The notes under the pieces were generated by a model. That model worked only from the letters and a program-made list of their open reading frames with translations. It was not told where the DNA came from and searched no databases. Of a stretch of 46,474 nucleotides of DNA, positions 8,702-17,205 are shown piece after piece. The position numbers were made by a program, and so were the translations under genes. This DNA is from Arthrobacter sp. SDTb3-6 (GTDB lineage: Bacteria > Actinomycetota > Actinomycetes > Actinomycetales > Micrococcaceae). Location: the NCBI RefSeq assembly GCF_013376095.1, contig NZ_JAAMFN010000034.1:1-46474 (forward strand), in the 5' to 3' direction. Every line of letters begins with the position of its first letter. The first letter of the stretch is position 1.

Positions 8702-9586
8702 TTAGGCCGCTCCCGCCGCGTGCGGGTGCTGCGACGCGGCAGCCTCGCTGCCAAGGTCTGCCAGTGCCAAGGGGAATGCGGGGTGCTCCGGCAGCGGGAA
8801 CGTTGACGTGACTGCCAGTCCCGCGTCCACCTGGAGCATCTCCCCCGAACCCAGCAGGCGCCAGCCGGGGTCGGCGTCCATGGGCTCGCTGGCAACCACC
8901 AGGGACGCCTGGTTGGCGAGGCTTGGGCTGTGGGCATGGATCCGGGGGCTGCCGGCCTGCAGCTGGGCACCGCGCCCGTGGCCGCCGGGGCGGCGCTCCA
9001 GGACGTAAAGCCCATGGGTTTCGGGGTAGCGCAGCGCCCACAGGCCGGTGCCGGTCGTGATGATGAGGTTCAGGCTGTACACGGGCAGCGCCGCCACCAC
9101 CCACGCCATGGCCGCGGCGAGCCCGGCGCCGAGGTCGCCCCCGGCGAGCCGCGTCTCGGCCGTGATGAGGGCGAACAGCCGCTCGCTGTCCGTTTCACCG
9201 CGGACAAGCCCCGCCCCGCCCCGTTCAAGAATGCGCGCGTCCAGCCGGTCCAGGCCGTGCACCACCCCGTTGTGCGCGAACAGCCGCCCGTCGAGTTCGA
9301 ACGGGTGGGTGTTTTCCAGGGTGTGCGCCCCGGTGGACGCGTACCGCACGTGCGCCAGGAAGGTGGTGCCCTCCAGGGTCCGTGCCGACGAGGCAAAGGC
9401 GGCATCGTGCCAGGCGGCCATGGGCTGTTTGCTGACCACGGGCGTCCCCGGGCCGTTGAACACGCCGATCCCCGTCCCGTCCGGGGCGCGGTGGCTCTGC
9501 GCCTGAAGGCTGTCCGGCGCCTTCAGCAGCCAAAACGTGGCCGTGACGGCGTCCCTGCCTGCATGCAGCCCAAAAAGCCGGCACAT
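8702..9586 (-). CDS. Class II glutamine amidotransferase
   Basis: 294 aa starting Met-Cys2-Arg-Leu-Phe-Gly, so Cys2 becomes the N-terminal nucleophile after Met removal. Other family marks are AHVRYASTGAHTLENTHPF, FAHNGVVHG and RGETDSERLFALI. This places it in the GATase type 2 (YafJ/EgtC-like) group, which hydrolyses glutamine or gamma-glutamyl compounds. No ergothioneine genes are nearby, so EgtC cannot be claimed. The ATG at 9586 is fixed by the catalytic Cys2; upstream frame is antisense noise. It is divergent from the LCP gene. Confidence 0.85.
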   Translation of the reverse strand: MCRLFGLHAGRDAVTATFWLLKAPDSLQAQSHRAPDGTGIGVFNGPGTPVVSKQPMAAWHDAAFASSARTLEGTTFLAHVRYASTGAHTLENTHPFELDGRLFAHNGVVHGLDRLDARILERGGAGLVRGETDSERLFALITAETRLAGGDLGAGLAAAMAWVVAALPVYSLNLIITTGTGLWALRYPETHGLYVLERRPGGHGRGAQLQAGSPRIHAHSPSLANQASLVVASEPMDADPGWRLLGSGEMLQVDAGLAVTSTFPLPEHPAFPLALADLGSEAAASQHPHAAGAA

Positions 9587-9850
9587 GTCCCCCGCCCTCC
9601 CCTCCGCAGCGCAGCCACGATGTGTGCGCCCGTGCCTTGAGTATGGCAGGGCGGGCGGGCACCTGTCGGGAACCGCACGCGGCCGTCCCCGGCCGCCCCT
9701 GCCCGCGGCTGTGAATCCGCTGGGACTTCCCGGGAAATTGGGCCGTTTGGGCCTGGCCGCCAGGCGCGCCGTGTGACGATGGGAGCCGGGGCCCGGAGCA
9801 GTGAGGGCCAAGGATTCACCGGGCGTGGGGCACCGGCAAGGAGCAAAGCC

Positions 9851-11179
9851 ATGGGCCTGTACGAGCAATTGATTCTGCGTGACCGCCGGCGGCTGCGCCG
9901 TCGGCGGATCACGCTCGCGGTGCTGGCGGCGGTGGTGGCCGCCGTGATGGTGGCGGTGGCCTTCGTTGTCGCCACCGTGGTCCAGGCCAACGACAACATC
10001 CTGCGTTCCCGGGCCCTGGACGGGGCCCAATCGGTGGCAAAGCTGACCAAGGACACCAACATCCTCGTGATGGGCCTCGACTCACGTGTTGACGAAAAGG
10101 GCAAACCACTCTCCGCTGCCGTCTACAGCGCCCTGGACGCCGGCAACCAAAGCACCGGAGGCTACAACGCCAACGTGTTGATGCTGGTGCACATTCCGGC
10201 CGACGGTTCCAAGGCCACGGCCATGTCGATCCCCCGCGACGACTATGTGCACCTCGCCGGCATTCCCGGCCAGGACCTGCATGCAAAGATCAAGGAAGCC
10301 TACGGCTATGGGCTGGCTGCCGAACAGACCGCACTGCTGGCCGCCGGCAAGCCCAACGACCAGGCCACGTACCAGCAGGCCCGGGAGGCCGGGCGCAGGG
10401 CCGAGATCGCGACGGTCTCCCAGTTCCTGGGCAGCGTACACATCGACCACTTCGTGGAGGTGACCATGGCGGGCTTCTATGAGGTGGCCCAGGCCGTGGC
10501 CCCGATCACTGTCTGCGTCAACCAGGCCACCCAGGACACATACTCGGGCGCCAACTTCGTCAAGGGCGTGCAGCAGATCAACGCCAAGCAGGCCATGGCC
10601 TTCGTCCGCCAGCGCCGGGACACCACCAACCCGAACTACAGCTTCACCGACCTGGACCGGGAGCGCCGCCAGCAGGCGTTCATCGTCTCAGTCATCCACC
10701 AGCTCAAGCAGGCGGGCACGTTTACGGACATCCCCAAGATGCAGTCGGTGCTGTCCGCCGTCAGCAGCAACCTGGTGGTGGACTCCGGGCTGAACCTGCT
10801 GGACATGGCCCGGCAGGCCGGCGCCATCACCTCCGGCAACATTTCCTTCACCACCCTGCCGATCACCGGCTTCGGGACGTCCCCCACGGGGGAATCAATC
10901 AACACGGTCGACGTGGCCCAGGTCCAGGCGACCGTCAAGGAACTGCTCTCCCCGGCCCGGAAGCCCGCCGCGAAGGCCGCAACCCCGGGACATTCCAAGC
11001 CCGCCGGCAGCGCTTCCTCAGGGTCCGGAGCTTCACACGGGTCCGGCTCCCCGTCCGGAAGCGCCGCAAACGCGCCGTCATCGGGCACTGCCCCCAAGGC
11101 AGCCAAGACCCCGGCCACCACCACCTATTCCGACTGGACCGGCGCCCTTCAGGGCGGTTCAGTGACATGCGTCAAGTAA
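9851..11179 (+). CDS. LytR-CpsA-Psr (LCP) family cell-wall glycopolymer ligase
   Basis: 442 aa. A basic cytoplasmic N-terminus (RDRRRLRRRR) precedes one membrane helix at about residues 20-45, then the extracellular LCP domain: TNILVMGLDSR, MSIPRDDYVHLAG, HIDHFVEVTMAGFYEVAQAV and FVRQRRDTTNPN with the conserved arginines that bind polyprenyl pyrophosphate. The last 100 residues are low-complexity Ala/Pro/Ser/Gly, ending in TYSDWTGALQGGSVTCVK. LCP enzymes attach secondary polymers (teichoic-acid-like or arabinogalactan) to peptidoglycan. AAGGAG (9838-9843) seven bases before the ATG at 9851 decides the start over an earlier in-frame ATG. A membrane-protein gene follows after 10 nt. Confidence 0.9.
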   Translation: MGLYEQLILRDRRRLRRRRITLAVLAAVVAAVMVAVAFVVATVVQANDNILRSRALDGAQSVAKLTKDTNILVMGLDSRVDEKGKPLSAAVYSALDAGNQSTGGYNANVLMLVHIPADGSKATAMSIPRDDYVHLAGIPGQDLHAKIKEAYGYGLAAEQTALLAAGKPNDQATYQQAREAGRRAEIATVSQFLGSVHIDHFVEVTMAGFYEVAQAVAPITVCVNQATQDTYSGANFVKGVQQINAKQAMAFVRQRRDTTNPNYSFTDLDRERRQQAFIVSVIHQLKQAGTFTDIPKMQSVLSAVSSNLVVDSGLNLLDMARQAGAITSGNISFTTLPITGFGTSPTGESINTVDVAQVQATVKELLSPARKPAAKAATPGHSKPAGSASSGSGASHGSGSPSGSAANAPSSGTAPKAAKTPATTTYSDWTGALQGGSVTCVK

Positions 11180-11189
11180 AGGTGCCCAC

Positions 11190-11819
11190 GTGTTGATCCA
11201 ACTGCTGCTTGCCGCACTGCTTGCCGGGGCCCTGGTGCTGGGCGTCGTGCTGGCCACAGCACCCCGCCGGCTCCCTGCCGGGGGCCGGCCCCCCGGGCGG
11301 GCGGCGGCCCGCGTGGATGCGCTGGCCGTGTGGGCAGCCGCGCTCGTTCCGTCCGCAGTGTTCCTCGGCTGGCACGACGCCGGCCTGGCGGTCCTGGTGC
11401 CTCTGGGGGCGGTTGCGCTGTGGTTCCTGTACCGTGTGGCCGCCCCGGCGCCGGCCCCCGTTGCCGTCCCTGCGCCCCACGCCGGGGCGGCCTCCCCGGC
11501 CGGTCCGGTTGACGGTGCGGCCCCAGGTTCCGGTGCGGGCAGGGGGCGGGCCCTGTACCACCTGATCATCACGGTGGTGGCCACCTGGGCCGCCGTTTCC
11601 CTGGCTGGCGCCCTGGGGCCGCACCCGGCCGCCCGGCAGCTGGGCACCCTGATTCAACACGTCATTGCCTGGATCGTGCTGCTGCTGGCCTGCGTGGGCT
11701 GGCTGCTGGGTGCTTTCGCGACACCCGGAAAAGCATCGGAGCGGCCATCGCGCGTGCTGGGGGTTTTTGAAGCGTTCCTCGTTGCGGCCCTTGCCGTGTG
11801 CTTCTACGCGCTGTCCTGA
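11190..11819 (+). CDS. Small multi-pass membrane protein, unknown function
   Basis: 209 aa beginning with GTG ten bases after the LCP stop. The product is nearly all hydrophobic: about five membrane segments (1-23, 45-66, 68-86, 128-150, 165-185, perhaps 192-209) with a Pro/Ala/Gly-rich loop around 90-120. I do not recognise a family. The tight spacing suggests it is expressed with the LCP enzyme and may assist it, but that is inference. Confidence 0.65.
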   Translation: MLIQLLLAALLAGALVLGVVLATAPRRLPAGGRPPGRAAARVDALAVWAAALVPSAVFLGWHDAGLAVLVPLGAVALWFLYRVAAPAPAPVAVPAPHAGAASPAGPVDGAAPGSGAGRGRALYHLIITVVATWAAVSLAGALGPHPAARQLGTLIQHVIAWIVLLLACVGWLLGAFATPGKASERPSRVLGVFEAFLVAALAVCFYALS

Positions 11820-11834
11820 GTCCCGGCACGCCGG

Positions 11835-12554
11835 CTAGCTGATGCGTGCCGTCAGTCCAGGCGAATCGTTGCGCACGTTGCCCACGGCCGCACCCACCGG
11901 GTCCAACTGCCATCCGGCGGCAATGCCGTAGGCCCCGGACAGGACCGCGTCCAGCAGGGTGGCAGGATCCCCTGCCGCCGGATTGAGCCATTCGGCCAGG
12001 CCGTCGCGGCCCAGGGGCACCGGCAATCGGTCATGCAGGGTGGCCAGTTCGCCGTCGGGCGGGGCAGCCATGGTCAGGATGGTGCAGGAGAGCAGCCACT
12101 GGTCCCCGTCACCGTCCGCCTTGGCCGGGTCCTTCCACCACTCATAGAGGCCGGCGAAGGTGGTCAGTGCCCCGTCCGGACGGTGAATGAAATAGGGCTG
12201 CTTCGTGCCATCCGGCAGCTTCTTCCATTCGTAATAGCCCTCCACCGGCACCCCGCAGCGGCGCTTCCTGGTGGCGGTGCGGAACGTGGGCTTGTCCAGG
12301 ACGGTCTCGCTGCGGGCATTGAACGAGCGCACCCCGACGGCAGGATCCTTCGCCCAGCCCGGCACCAGGCCCCATTTGGCCACGTGCACCTGCCGGTGGA
12401 CCGCGCCGTCGAGCAGACGCTCAAGCACTATGGGCACGTCCGTGGTGGGGGCCACGTTCCAGGAGGCGCGCAACTCCAGGTTCGCATCCGCCTCGGCTTC
12501 GAGTTCGGCCACGAGGTCGCCCACGGCCCGGGCCATGACGTATCTTCCGCACAT
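11835..12554 (-). CDS. SOS response-associated peptidase (SRAP / YedK / HMCES family)
   Basis: 239 aa starting Met-Cys2-Gly-Arg-Tyr. Cys2, the Asn/Arg of SFNARSET, the Glu of GYYEWKK and the His of LATLHDRLPV make up the SRAP active site. Family members form a covalent crosslink through Cys2 with abasic sites in single-stranded DNA and shield them. Start at 12554 is required to put Cys at position 2. The gene is divergent from mycoredoxin, sharing a 129-nt intergenic region that contains a TAGCGT -10-like sequence for the plus strand; no SOS box was seen. Confidence 0.92.
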   Translation of the reverse strand: MCGRYVMARAVGDLVAELEAEADANLELRASWNVAPTTDVPIVLERLLDGAVHRQVHVAKWGLVPGWAKDPAVGVRSFNARSETVLDKPTFRTATRKRRCGVPVEGYYEWKKLPDGTKQPYFIHRPDGALTTFAGLYEWWKDPAKADGDGDQWLLSCTILTMAAPPDGELATLHDRLPVPLGRDGLAEWLNPAAGDPATLLDAVLSGAYGIAAGWQLDPVGAAVGNVRNDSPGLTARIS

Positions 12555-12683
12555 GGCTCCATCGTGCCACAGGCCGGGCCCGCCACACCGGGAATACCCC
12601 GGACAGGCGGTAGCGTTGTGCCTACTGAAGCCCAGGCGTGGCGCAGCGTGCGCCCGCCCCTCCCCGACCGTCAGGAGCCCGCC

Positions 12684-12941
12684 TTGCAGTACACGCCCGA
12701 ATCCGGCACCATCACCATGTTCTCCACCGTCTGGTGCGGCTACTGCAAGCGCCTGAAGAAGCAGCTGGACGCCAAGGGGATCGGCTACACGGAAATCAAC
12801 ATCGAGGACACGCCCGGCACGGCCGAACTCGTTGAAAAGCTCAACGACGGCAACCAGACCGTTCCCACCGTGATCTTCCCGGACGGCTCCTCCGCCACCA
12901 ATCCCTCGCTCAATGACGTCATGGAAAAACTGGGCGTATAG
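12684..12941 (+). CDS. Mycoredoxin / glutaredoxin-like protein
   Basis: 85 aa when started at TTG 12684, which has AGGAG (12673-12677) six bases upstream; the result [15 protein letters not shown] matches the usual N-terminus of the family. The active site is W17-C18-G-Y-C21, with a TVPTV cis-Pro motif. Mycoredoxin reduces mixed disulfides between proteins and mycothiol. The next gene downstream is a mycothiol-dependent dehydrogenase, which supports the assignment. A strong terminator follows 34 nt after the stop. Confidence 0.88.
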   Translation: MQYTPESGTITMFSTVWCGYCKRLKKQLDAKGIGYTEINIEDTPGTAELVEKLNDGNQTVPTVIFPDGSSATNPSLNDVMEKLGV

Positions 12942-12975
12942 CCGCCGGGGCGCATCCCCCACCGAGTTTTCCGCT

Positions 12976-13024
12976 TCGCCGCCGCAATCCCGAATGTCAC
13001 GGGCCGCGGCGGCGATGGGTTTTT
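12976..13024 (+). terminator. Rho-independent terminator after mycoredoxin
   Basis: TCGCCGCCGC (12976-12985) pairs with GCGGCGGCGA (13006-13015); the loop contains a second CCCG/CGGG pairing. A run of five T follows at 13020-13024. Confidence 0.75.
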
Positions 13025-13081
13025 AACGGCCCCCATGATAGACAAGCCATGGCACATTCATCTTTCCCAAGGAGCAAGCAA

Positions 13082-14167
13082 GTGGTTCACAAAGTTCAAG
13101 GCGCCGTGGTCCTGTCAAAGGACGCCCCCGTCACGATCGAGACGATCCTGGTCCCGGATCCCGGCCCGGGGGAAGCCCTCGTGGACATCCTCACGAGCGG
13201 TGTGTGCCACACCGACCTGCACTACAAGCAGGGCGGCATCAACGACGACTTTCCGTTCCTGCTGGGGCACGAGGCCACGGGCGTGGTCAGCGCCGTCGGG
13301 CCCGATGTGACCAACGTGGCCCCCGGGGACCGGGTGATCCTCAACTGGCGGGCCGTGTGCGGCACCTGCCGCGCATGCGCCAAGGGCCAGCCGCAGTACT
13401 GCTTCAACACGGCCAACGCCACCCAGAAGATGACCCTGGAGGACGGCACCGTCCTCTCGCCCGCACTGGGCATCGGCGCGTTCATTGAAAAGACCCTGGT
13501 GGCGGCCGGCCAGTGCACCAAGGTGGACGCCGACGTCGATCCCGCGGCGGCCGGGCTGCTGGGCTGCGGCGTCATGGCCGGGCTCGGTGCCGCAATCAAC
13601 ACCGGCGGGGTCAAGCGCGGGGACTCCGTGGCCGTCATTGGCTGCGGCGGCGTGGGTTCGGCGGCGATTGCCGGTGCCGCGCTGGCCGGGGCCACCACGG
13701 TCATCGCCGTGGACCGTGATCCGCGGAAGCTGGAGATGGCCAGGACGCTGGGTGCCACGCACACGGTGAACTCGTCGGAGCAGGACGCCGTGGCCGCCGT
13801 CCAGGAACTCACCGGCGGCTTCGGCGCCGATGTGGTGATTGACGCCGTCGGGCGCCCGGAAACCTACAAGCAGGCGTTCTATGCACGTGACCTGGCCGGC
13901 ACCGTGGTCCTGGTGGGCGTGCCCACCCCCGACATGCAGCTGGAGCTGCCGCTGCTGGACGTGTTTGGCCGCGGAGGGTCGCTGAAGTCGTCCTGGTACG
14001 GCGACTGCCTGCCCTCGCGTGACTTCCCCATGCTCATTGACCTGTACAAGCAGGGGAAGCTGGACCTGGACGCCTTTGTCACCGAACGCATCACCATCAA
14101 CGACGTCGAGGCGGCCTTCGCGAAGATGGGCGAAGGGTCCGTGCTGCGGTCGGTCGTGGTGCTCTGA
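13082..14167 (+). CDS. S-(hydroxymethyl)mycothiol dehydrogenase
   Basis: 361 aa, a zinc-dependent class III-like alcohol dehydrogenase. Catalytic zinc ligands are C42 (GVCHTDLH) and the His of GHEATG; structural zinc cysteines are C93, C96, C99 and C107 ([15 protein letters not shown]). The Rossmann motif is GCGGVGSA. It oxidises the formaldehyde-mycothiol adduct to S-formylmycothiol with NAD. The start is GTG at 13082 with AAGGAG at 13069-13074, giving MVHKVQG; an upstream in-frame ATG at 13049 would only add residues across the Shine-Dalgarno. The metallo-beta-lactamase gene overlaps by one base. Confidence 0.92.
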   Translation: MVHKVQGAVVLSKDAPVTIETILVPDPGPGEALVDILTSGVCHTDLHYKQGGINDDFPFLLGHEATGVVSAVGPDVTNVAPGDRVILNWRAVCGTCRACAKGQPQYCFNTANATQKMTLEDGTVLSPALGIGAFIEKTLVAAGQCTKVDADVDPAAAGLLGCGVMAGLGAAINTGGVKRGDSVAVIGCGGVGSAAIAGAALAGATTVIAVDRDPRKLEMARTLGATHTVNSSEQDAVAAVQELTGGFGADVVIDAVGRPETYKQAFYARDLAGTVVLVGVPTPDMQLELPLLDVFGRGGSLKSSWYGDCLPSRDFPMLIDLYKQGKLDLDAFVTERITINDVEAAFAKMGEGSVLRSVVVL

Positions 14168-14775
14168 TGGCCGCGCGCATTGACCGGCTGGTCACCTCCG
14201 GGACATTCTCGCTCGACGGCGGCACCTGGGAGGTGGACAACAACGTCTGGATCGTGGGCGATGACGCCGAGGTGTTCGTGATCGACCCCGCCCACGACCC
14301 GCAGGCCGTCCTGGCAGCCGTGGCGGGGCGCACCGTGAAGGCCGTGCTGCTCACGCACGGCCACGACGACCACATCCGCCATGCCCGCGAATTCGCCGCG
14401 CTGGCCGGGGCGCCGGTGTTCATGAACCCGGCCGACCAAATGCTGTGGGAAGACATCTATCCGGGCACCACCCCGGACGGCCCCATTGCCGACGGACAGG
14501 TGTTCGAGGTTGCCGGCACGCAGCTGACAGCCCTGCACACACCGGGGCACTCCCCCGGTTCCACCTGCTTCTACGCGGGGTCCCTGGCCACGGTGTTCTC
14601 CGGCGACACCTTGTTCAACGGCGGGCCCGGGGCCACGGGGCGGTCCTTCAGCGACCACCCGACGATCCTGCGCTCGATTGCCGGGCGCCTGTTGGTGCTG
14701 CCGGCCGAAACCGTGGTCAACACCGGCCACGGCGACTCCACGACTGTTGGCGCGGAGGCCGGCCGGATCAGCTGA
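14167..14775 (+). CDS. Metallo-beta-lactamase fold hydrolase linked to formaldehyde oxidation
   Basis: 202 aa, glyoxalase II-like. Metal-binding motif H64-G-H66-D-D68-H69, then HTPGHSPGS, SGDTLF and the late NTGHGD histidine. The ATG shares one base with the stop of the preceding dehydrogenase (TGATG), showing coupling. In mycothiol-containing actinobacteria a hydrolase of this kind often follows the mycothiol-dependent dehydrogenase; hydrolysis of S-formylmycothiol to formate and mycothiol is a plausible job, inferred from position. Confidence 0.88.
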   Translation: MAARIDRLVTSGTFSLDGGTWEVDNNVWIVGDDAEVFVIDPAHDPQAVLAAVAGRTVKAVLLTHGHDDHIRHAREFAALAGAPVFMNPADQMLWEDIYPGTTPDGPIADGQVFEVAGTQLTALHTPGHSPGSTCFYAGSLATVFSGDTLFNGGPGATGRSFSDHPTILRSIAGRLLVLPAETVVNTGHGDSTTVGAEAGRIS

Positions 14776-14783
14776 CCGGCTGC

Positions 14784-15491
14784 TCAGGCAAGCTGGACGT
14801 GGGAGCCGTAGGCCGCGAGGACTGCGGCTTCCACGGCGTCGACGGTGGTGCCGGGGACCAGGTCCTCGGCGGCCCCCGCCGTGCGCGGGTCCCAATCCAG
14901 GCCCAGTGCGGCATAGGTGTCGACGAGGACCTCCCGGATCGGGGCGGAGTTTTCCACCACAATCACCGAGCTGAACAGCCAGGCGCCGGCAACCACCCGT
15001 TGGGCCGTGCCCACCAGCTTCAGGCGGCCGGCCGCCCCCCGGCCGAACACGCTGAACTCCCCGGGACAGTACTCCCCCGGTATCTCTCCGACCCCGGCAT
15101 CCACGCCGAGGGACCTCAGCGCGTCGGTGAACAGCCCACCGAAGAAACCAAAACGCGCCTTCGCATCGGCGATGGAATCCTCCTGCGGCTGGATGTGGTC
15201 CACCACCAGGGTCCCCTGGTGGTACGCGGCAGCGCGCCCGCCGGCCCGACGGACGGCGGGCACAAAGCCGCGGGCCAGGGACGCCTCGCGGGCCTCCGCA
15301 AAACGGGGCAGCCGGGTGTCGCGCTGGCCGAAGGCCACGGTGGGTTCCGGGCGGTAGAGCCGCAGCGTGGCGGGCAGGCGCCCGGCCTTCACGTCCGCCA
15401 GCAGGTCCAGGCCGCGGTTGAGGTCGGCTTCGGCACCCAGCGACTCCACCTGGCGGTGGACGGCCAGCCGGGGGGCGAGGAAGCGGTTCAC
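14784..15491 (-). CDS. Lipoate--protein ligase / octanoyltransferase family protein
   Basis: 235 aa. Key motifs of the biotin/lipoate ligase fold are RRAGGRAAAYHQGTLVVDHI and the invariant lysine in GRLKLVGTAQRVV. The family transfers lipoyl or octanoyl groups to lipoyl domains. Lipoate-dependent enzymes are not encoded in this window. The GTG start overlaps the thioesterase stop (GTGA), so it is translationally coupled to that gene. It could also be a salvage-type amidotransferase; which reaction it performs cannot be decided here. Confidence 0.8.
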   Translation of the reverse strand: MNRFLAPRLAVHRQVESLGAEADLNRGLDLLADVKAGRLPATLRLYRPEPTVAFGQRDTRLPRFAEAREASLARGFVPAVRRAGGRAAAYHQGTLVVDHIQPQEDSIADAKARFGFFGGLFTDALRSLGVDAGVGEIPGEYCPGEFSVFGRGAAGRLKLVGTAQRVVAGAWLFSSVIVVENSAPIREVLVDTYAALGLDWDPRTAGAAEDLVPGTTVDAVEAAVLAAYGSHVQLA

Positions 15492-16300
15492 TCGGCGTGC
15501 GGGATGGGACGCACCGTCAGGATCTGCTCCGCGCGGCCGAACGGGCCCTCCTCGTCGTGCAGCACCGAGGATGTCAGGCCGATGCCGTCGCCGGCAAAGG
15601 TGACCTTGGTATCCAGTCCCAGCCATTCCCCTGTGGGCTCCCGGTAGACATGCACGGAAAGGTCCACGTTGGGGAACATGTAGCTGCCCTGTCCCGGGGG
15701 CACGCGCGCGGCAATGCCGTTGGCGCTGTCCACCAGGCCCATCAGGCGCACCAGCGCCGAGGTGGGTTCACCGTCGACCATGTCATGGGGGGTGCGCAGC
15801 CAGGCTCGCCCGCGGCCGGGCCGGTGGCCTGCAATGTTCCGGCCTTCAAGGGAGGCAATAAAGCCGCCCGGCCACACGTTCAGCCCGTGCCAGCGCTCCG
15901 ATTCCTCCAGCGAGGGGAAGGGTTCGTCTTCCAGGGCCGCCACGGCCGTGGTGTCCAGGGTGAGCATGCGCCACGCCGTCACGCGCACCGCGGTCCGGCC
16001 GCCGGCCACCAGCTCCGCCTGCAGCAGCTCGATGGTGCGCCCGGGACGCAGCACGGTGGTTTCAATGTTGAACTCCCCGGCCGGGATCAAGCCGAGGATG
16101 TCAAAGTTGAACCGGGTCAGGCGCATGTCCGCGCGGGGCTGGAACTGCTCCAGCGCCCGGACCATGAGGCCTGTCACGGGGGCCATGTGCTGTTCGTGGT
16201 CGTTCCAGGCACCCTGTGCGTGGACGGTGGACGCATAAAGGTTGCCGCCCAAATGCCGGTAGTAAGCCTGTGTTTGGGTGGCCGTGGTGGTTTCCTGCAT
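15488..16300 (-). CDS. Acyl-CoA thioesterase family protein (double hot-dog)
   Basis: 270 aa. Two hot-dog halves are suggested by HMAPVTGLMVRALEQF plus the strand-rich NFDILGLIPAGEFNIETTVLRPGRTIELLQ segment in the first half, and the PTSALVRLMGLVDSANGIAA and FPNVDLSVHVYREPTGEWLGLDTKV segments in the second. It likely hydrolyses acyl-CoA thioesters. Encoded between a DedA membrane protein and the lipoate-ligase-like protein on the same strand, and divergent (340 nt beyond dedA) from an acyl-CoA ligase pair, so a role in acyl-chain metabolism fits. Confidence 0.75.
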   Translation of the reverse strand: MQETTTATQTQAYYRHLGGNLYASTVHAQGAWNDHEQHMAPVTGLMVRALEQFQPRADMRLTRFNFDILGLIPAGEFNIETTVLRPGRTIELLQAELVAGGRTAVRVTAWRMLTLDTTAVAALEDEPFPSLEESERWHGLNVWPGGFIASLEGRNIAGHRPGRGRAWLRTPHDMVDGEPTSALVRLMGLVDSANGIAARVPPGQGSYMFPNVDLSVHVYREPTGEWLGLDTKVTFAGDGIGLTSSVLHDEEGPFGRAEQILTVRPIPHAE

Positions 16301-16319
16301 GGCTAAGACTTTACCGCCG

Positions 16320-16865
16320 TTACGGTTGGGTCAAAGACCGTGCCGCGCCGGGTTCAGGATTCAGGGCCGGGCAGTCGGCGACGGCGGCGCGGTCCAGCCT
16401 GCGCCGGCGGGAAACCCGGAAGAGGTGGATGCCCACCAGCGCGGCGCCGCCGGCCGCCAGCAGGGCAACGAGGGCAACCGGGGAGCCTGCCGCGGCGGCA
16501 AGGGCGGCGTCGAAGGCGGCCAGGCCGACAGTGGCGTAGATGGCCGCCCACGCCATGGCGCCCACCACGGTGGCGGGGATGTATCGGCGCAGGGGCATGC
16601 GCCCGACCCCGGCTGCGAGGTTGGCGGCCGTTTGGAAGCCGATGGTCAAAAAGCTGGCGCTGACGGCGGGTGCGCCCCACCGGGCGATGGCCTTTTCAGC
16701 CCGGGCCACGGAGGGAGAATCAAGGTAGCGTTGCAGCCTGGTCCGGCGGCCCCCGGCGGCGATGCCGCGCCCGGCCCAGTACGTGGCGTTGGAACGGAGC
16801 ATCACGATGACGAACAACACCAGGTAGGCCCACATGAACGGCAGGGAGCCAATGGTGTCCATCAT
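16320..16865 (-). CDS. DedA/VTT-domain family membrane protein
   Basis: 181 aa with about four hydrophobic segments. The region NATYWAGRGIAAGGRRTRLQRYL, then RWGAPAVSASFLTIGFQTAANLAAGVGRMPLRRYI, then PATVVGAMAWAAIYATVG follows the DedA/VTT pattern of reentrant loops, although the usual F-x-x-R-[YF]-x-P-x-x-R motif is altered (here SFLTIGFQTAANLAAG). DedA proteins are linked to lipid carrier flipping. First gene of the three-gene minus-strand run, 19 nt before the thioesterase gene. Confidence 0.7.
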   Translation of the reverse strand: MMDTIGSLPFMWAYLVLFVIVMLRSNATYWAGRGIAAGGRRTRLQRYLDSPSVARAEKAIARWGAPAVSASFLTIGFQTAANLAAGVGRMPLRRYIPATVVGAMAWAAIYATVGLAAFDAALAAAAGSPVALVALLAAGGAALVGIHLFRVSRRRRLDRAAVADCPALNPEPGAARSLTQP

Positions 16866-17205
16866 GCGTGTTCCACCCCCACCAAGCCAGGAAATCGGCC
16901 CGGCCCATGTTCGGGACCAGGCGCCACGCCATCAGGATACCCGGGCAAACGTTGGTTCCCCCAATCCACGGGGTCCCTTCGCATCCGGCCAGGGGAAGGA
17001 CCCCCACAGGGCCGGGGCCCGCCTTTCCGCGAGGCCCACCGGGCAGGCAGACGGGAACAGCGGACGGGGCGCGCCACGGGTCTTCCTGTGGAGGGCAGGC
17101 CGGGTTCCGCCGCCTGTAAGCCGGGTTGTCCGCCCTGTTTGGAACGGGCCCCGCGGCGTAGCATACGAAGGACACCGACCGTTTCGCCCAGACCGGAGGC
17201 CCCTG
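16866..17205. other. 340-nt divergent intergenic region
   Basis: No gene is supported here. It must hold promoters for the dedA run (minus) and the FAD monooxygenase (plus). A -10-like TAGCAT lies at 17159-17164. An imperfect hairpin pairs GGGGTCCCTTC (16970-16980) with GAAGGACCCC (16995-17004). Confidence 0.4.
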
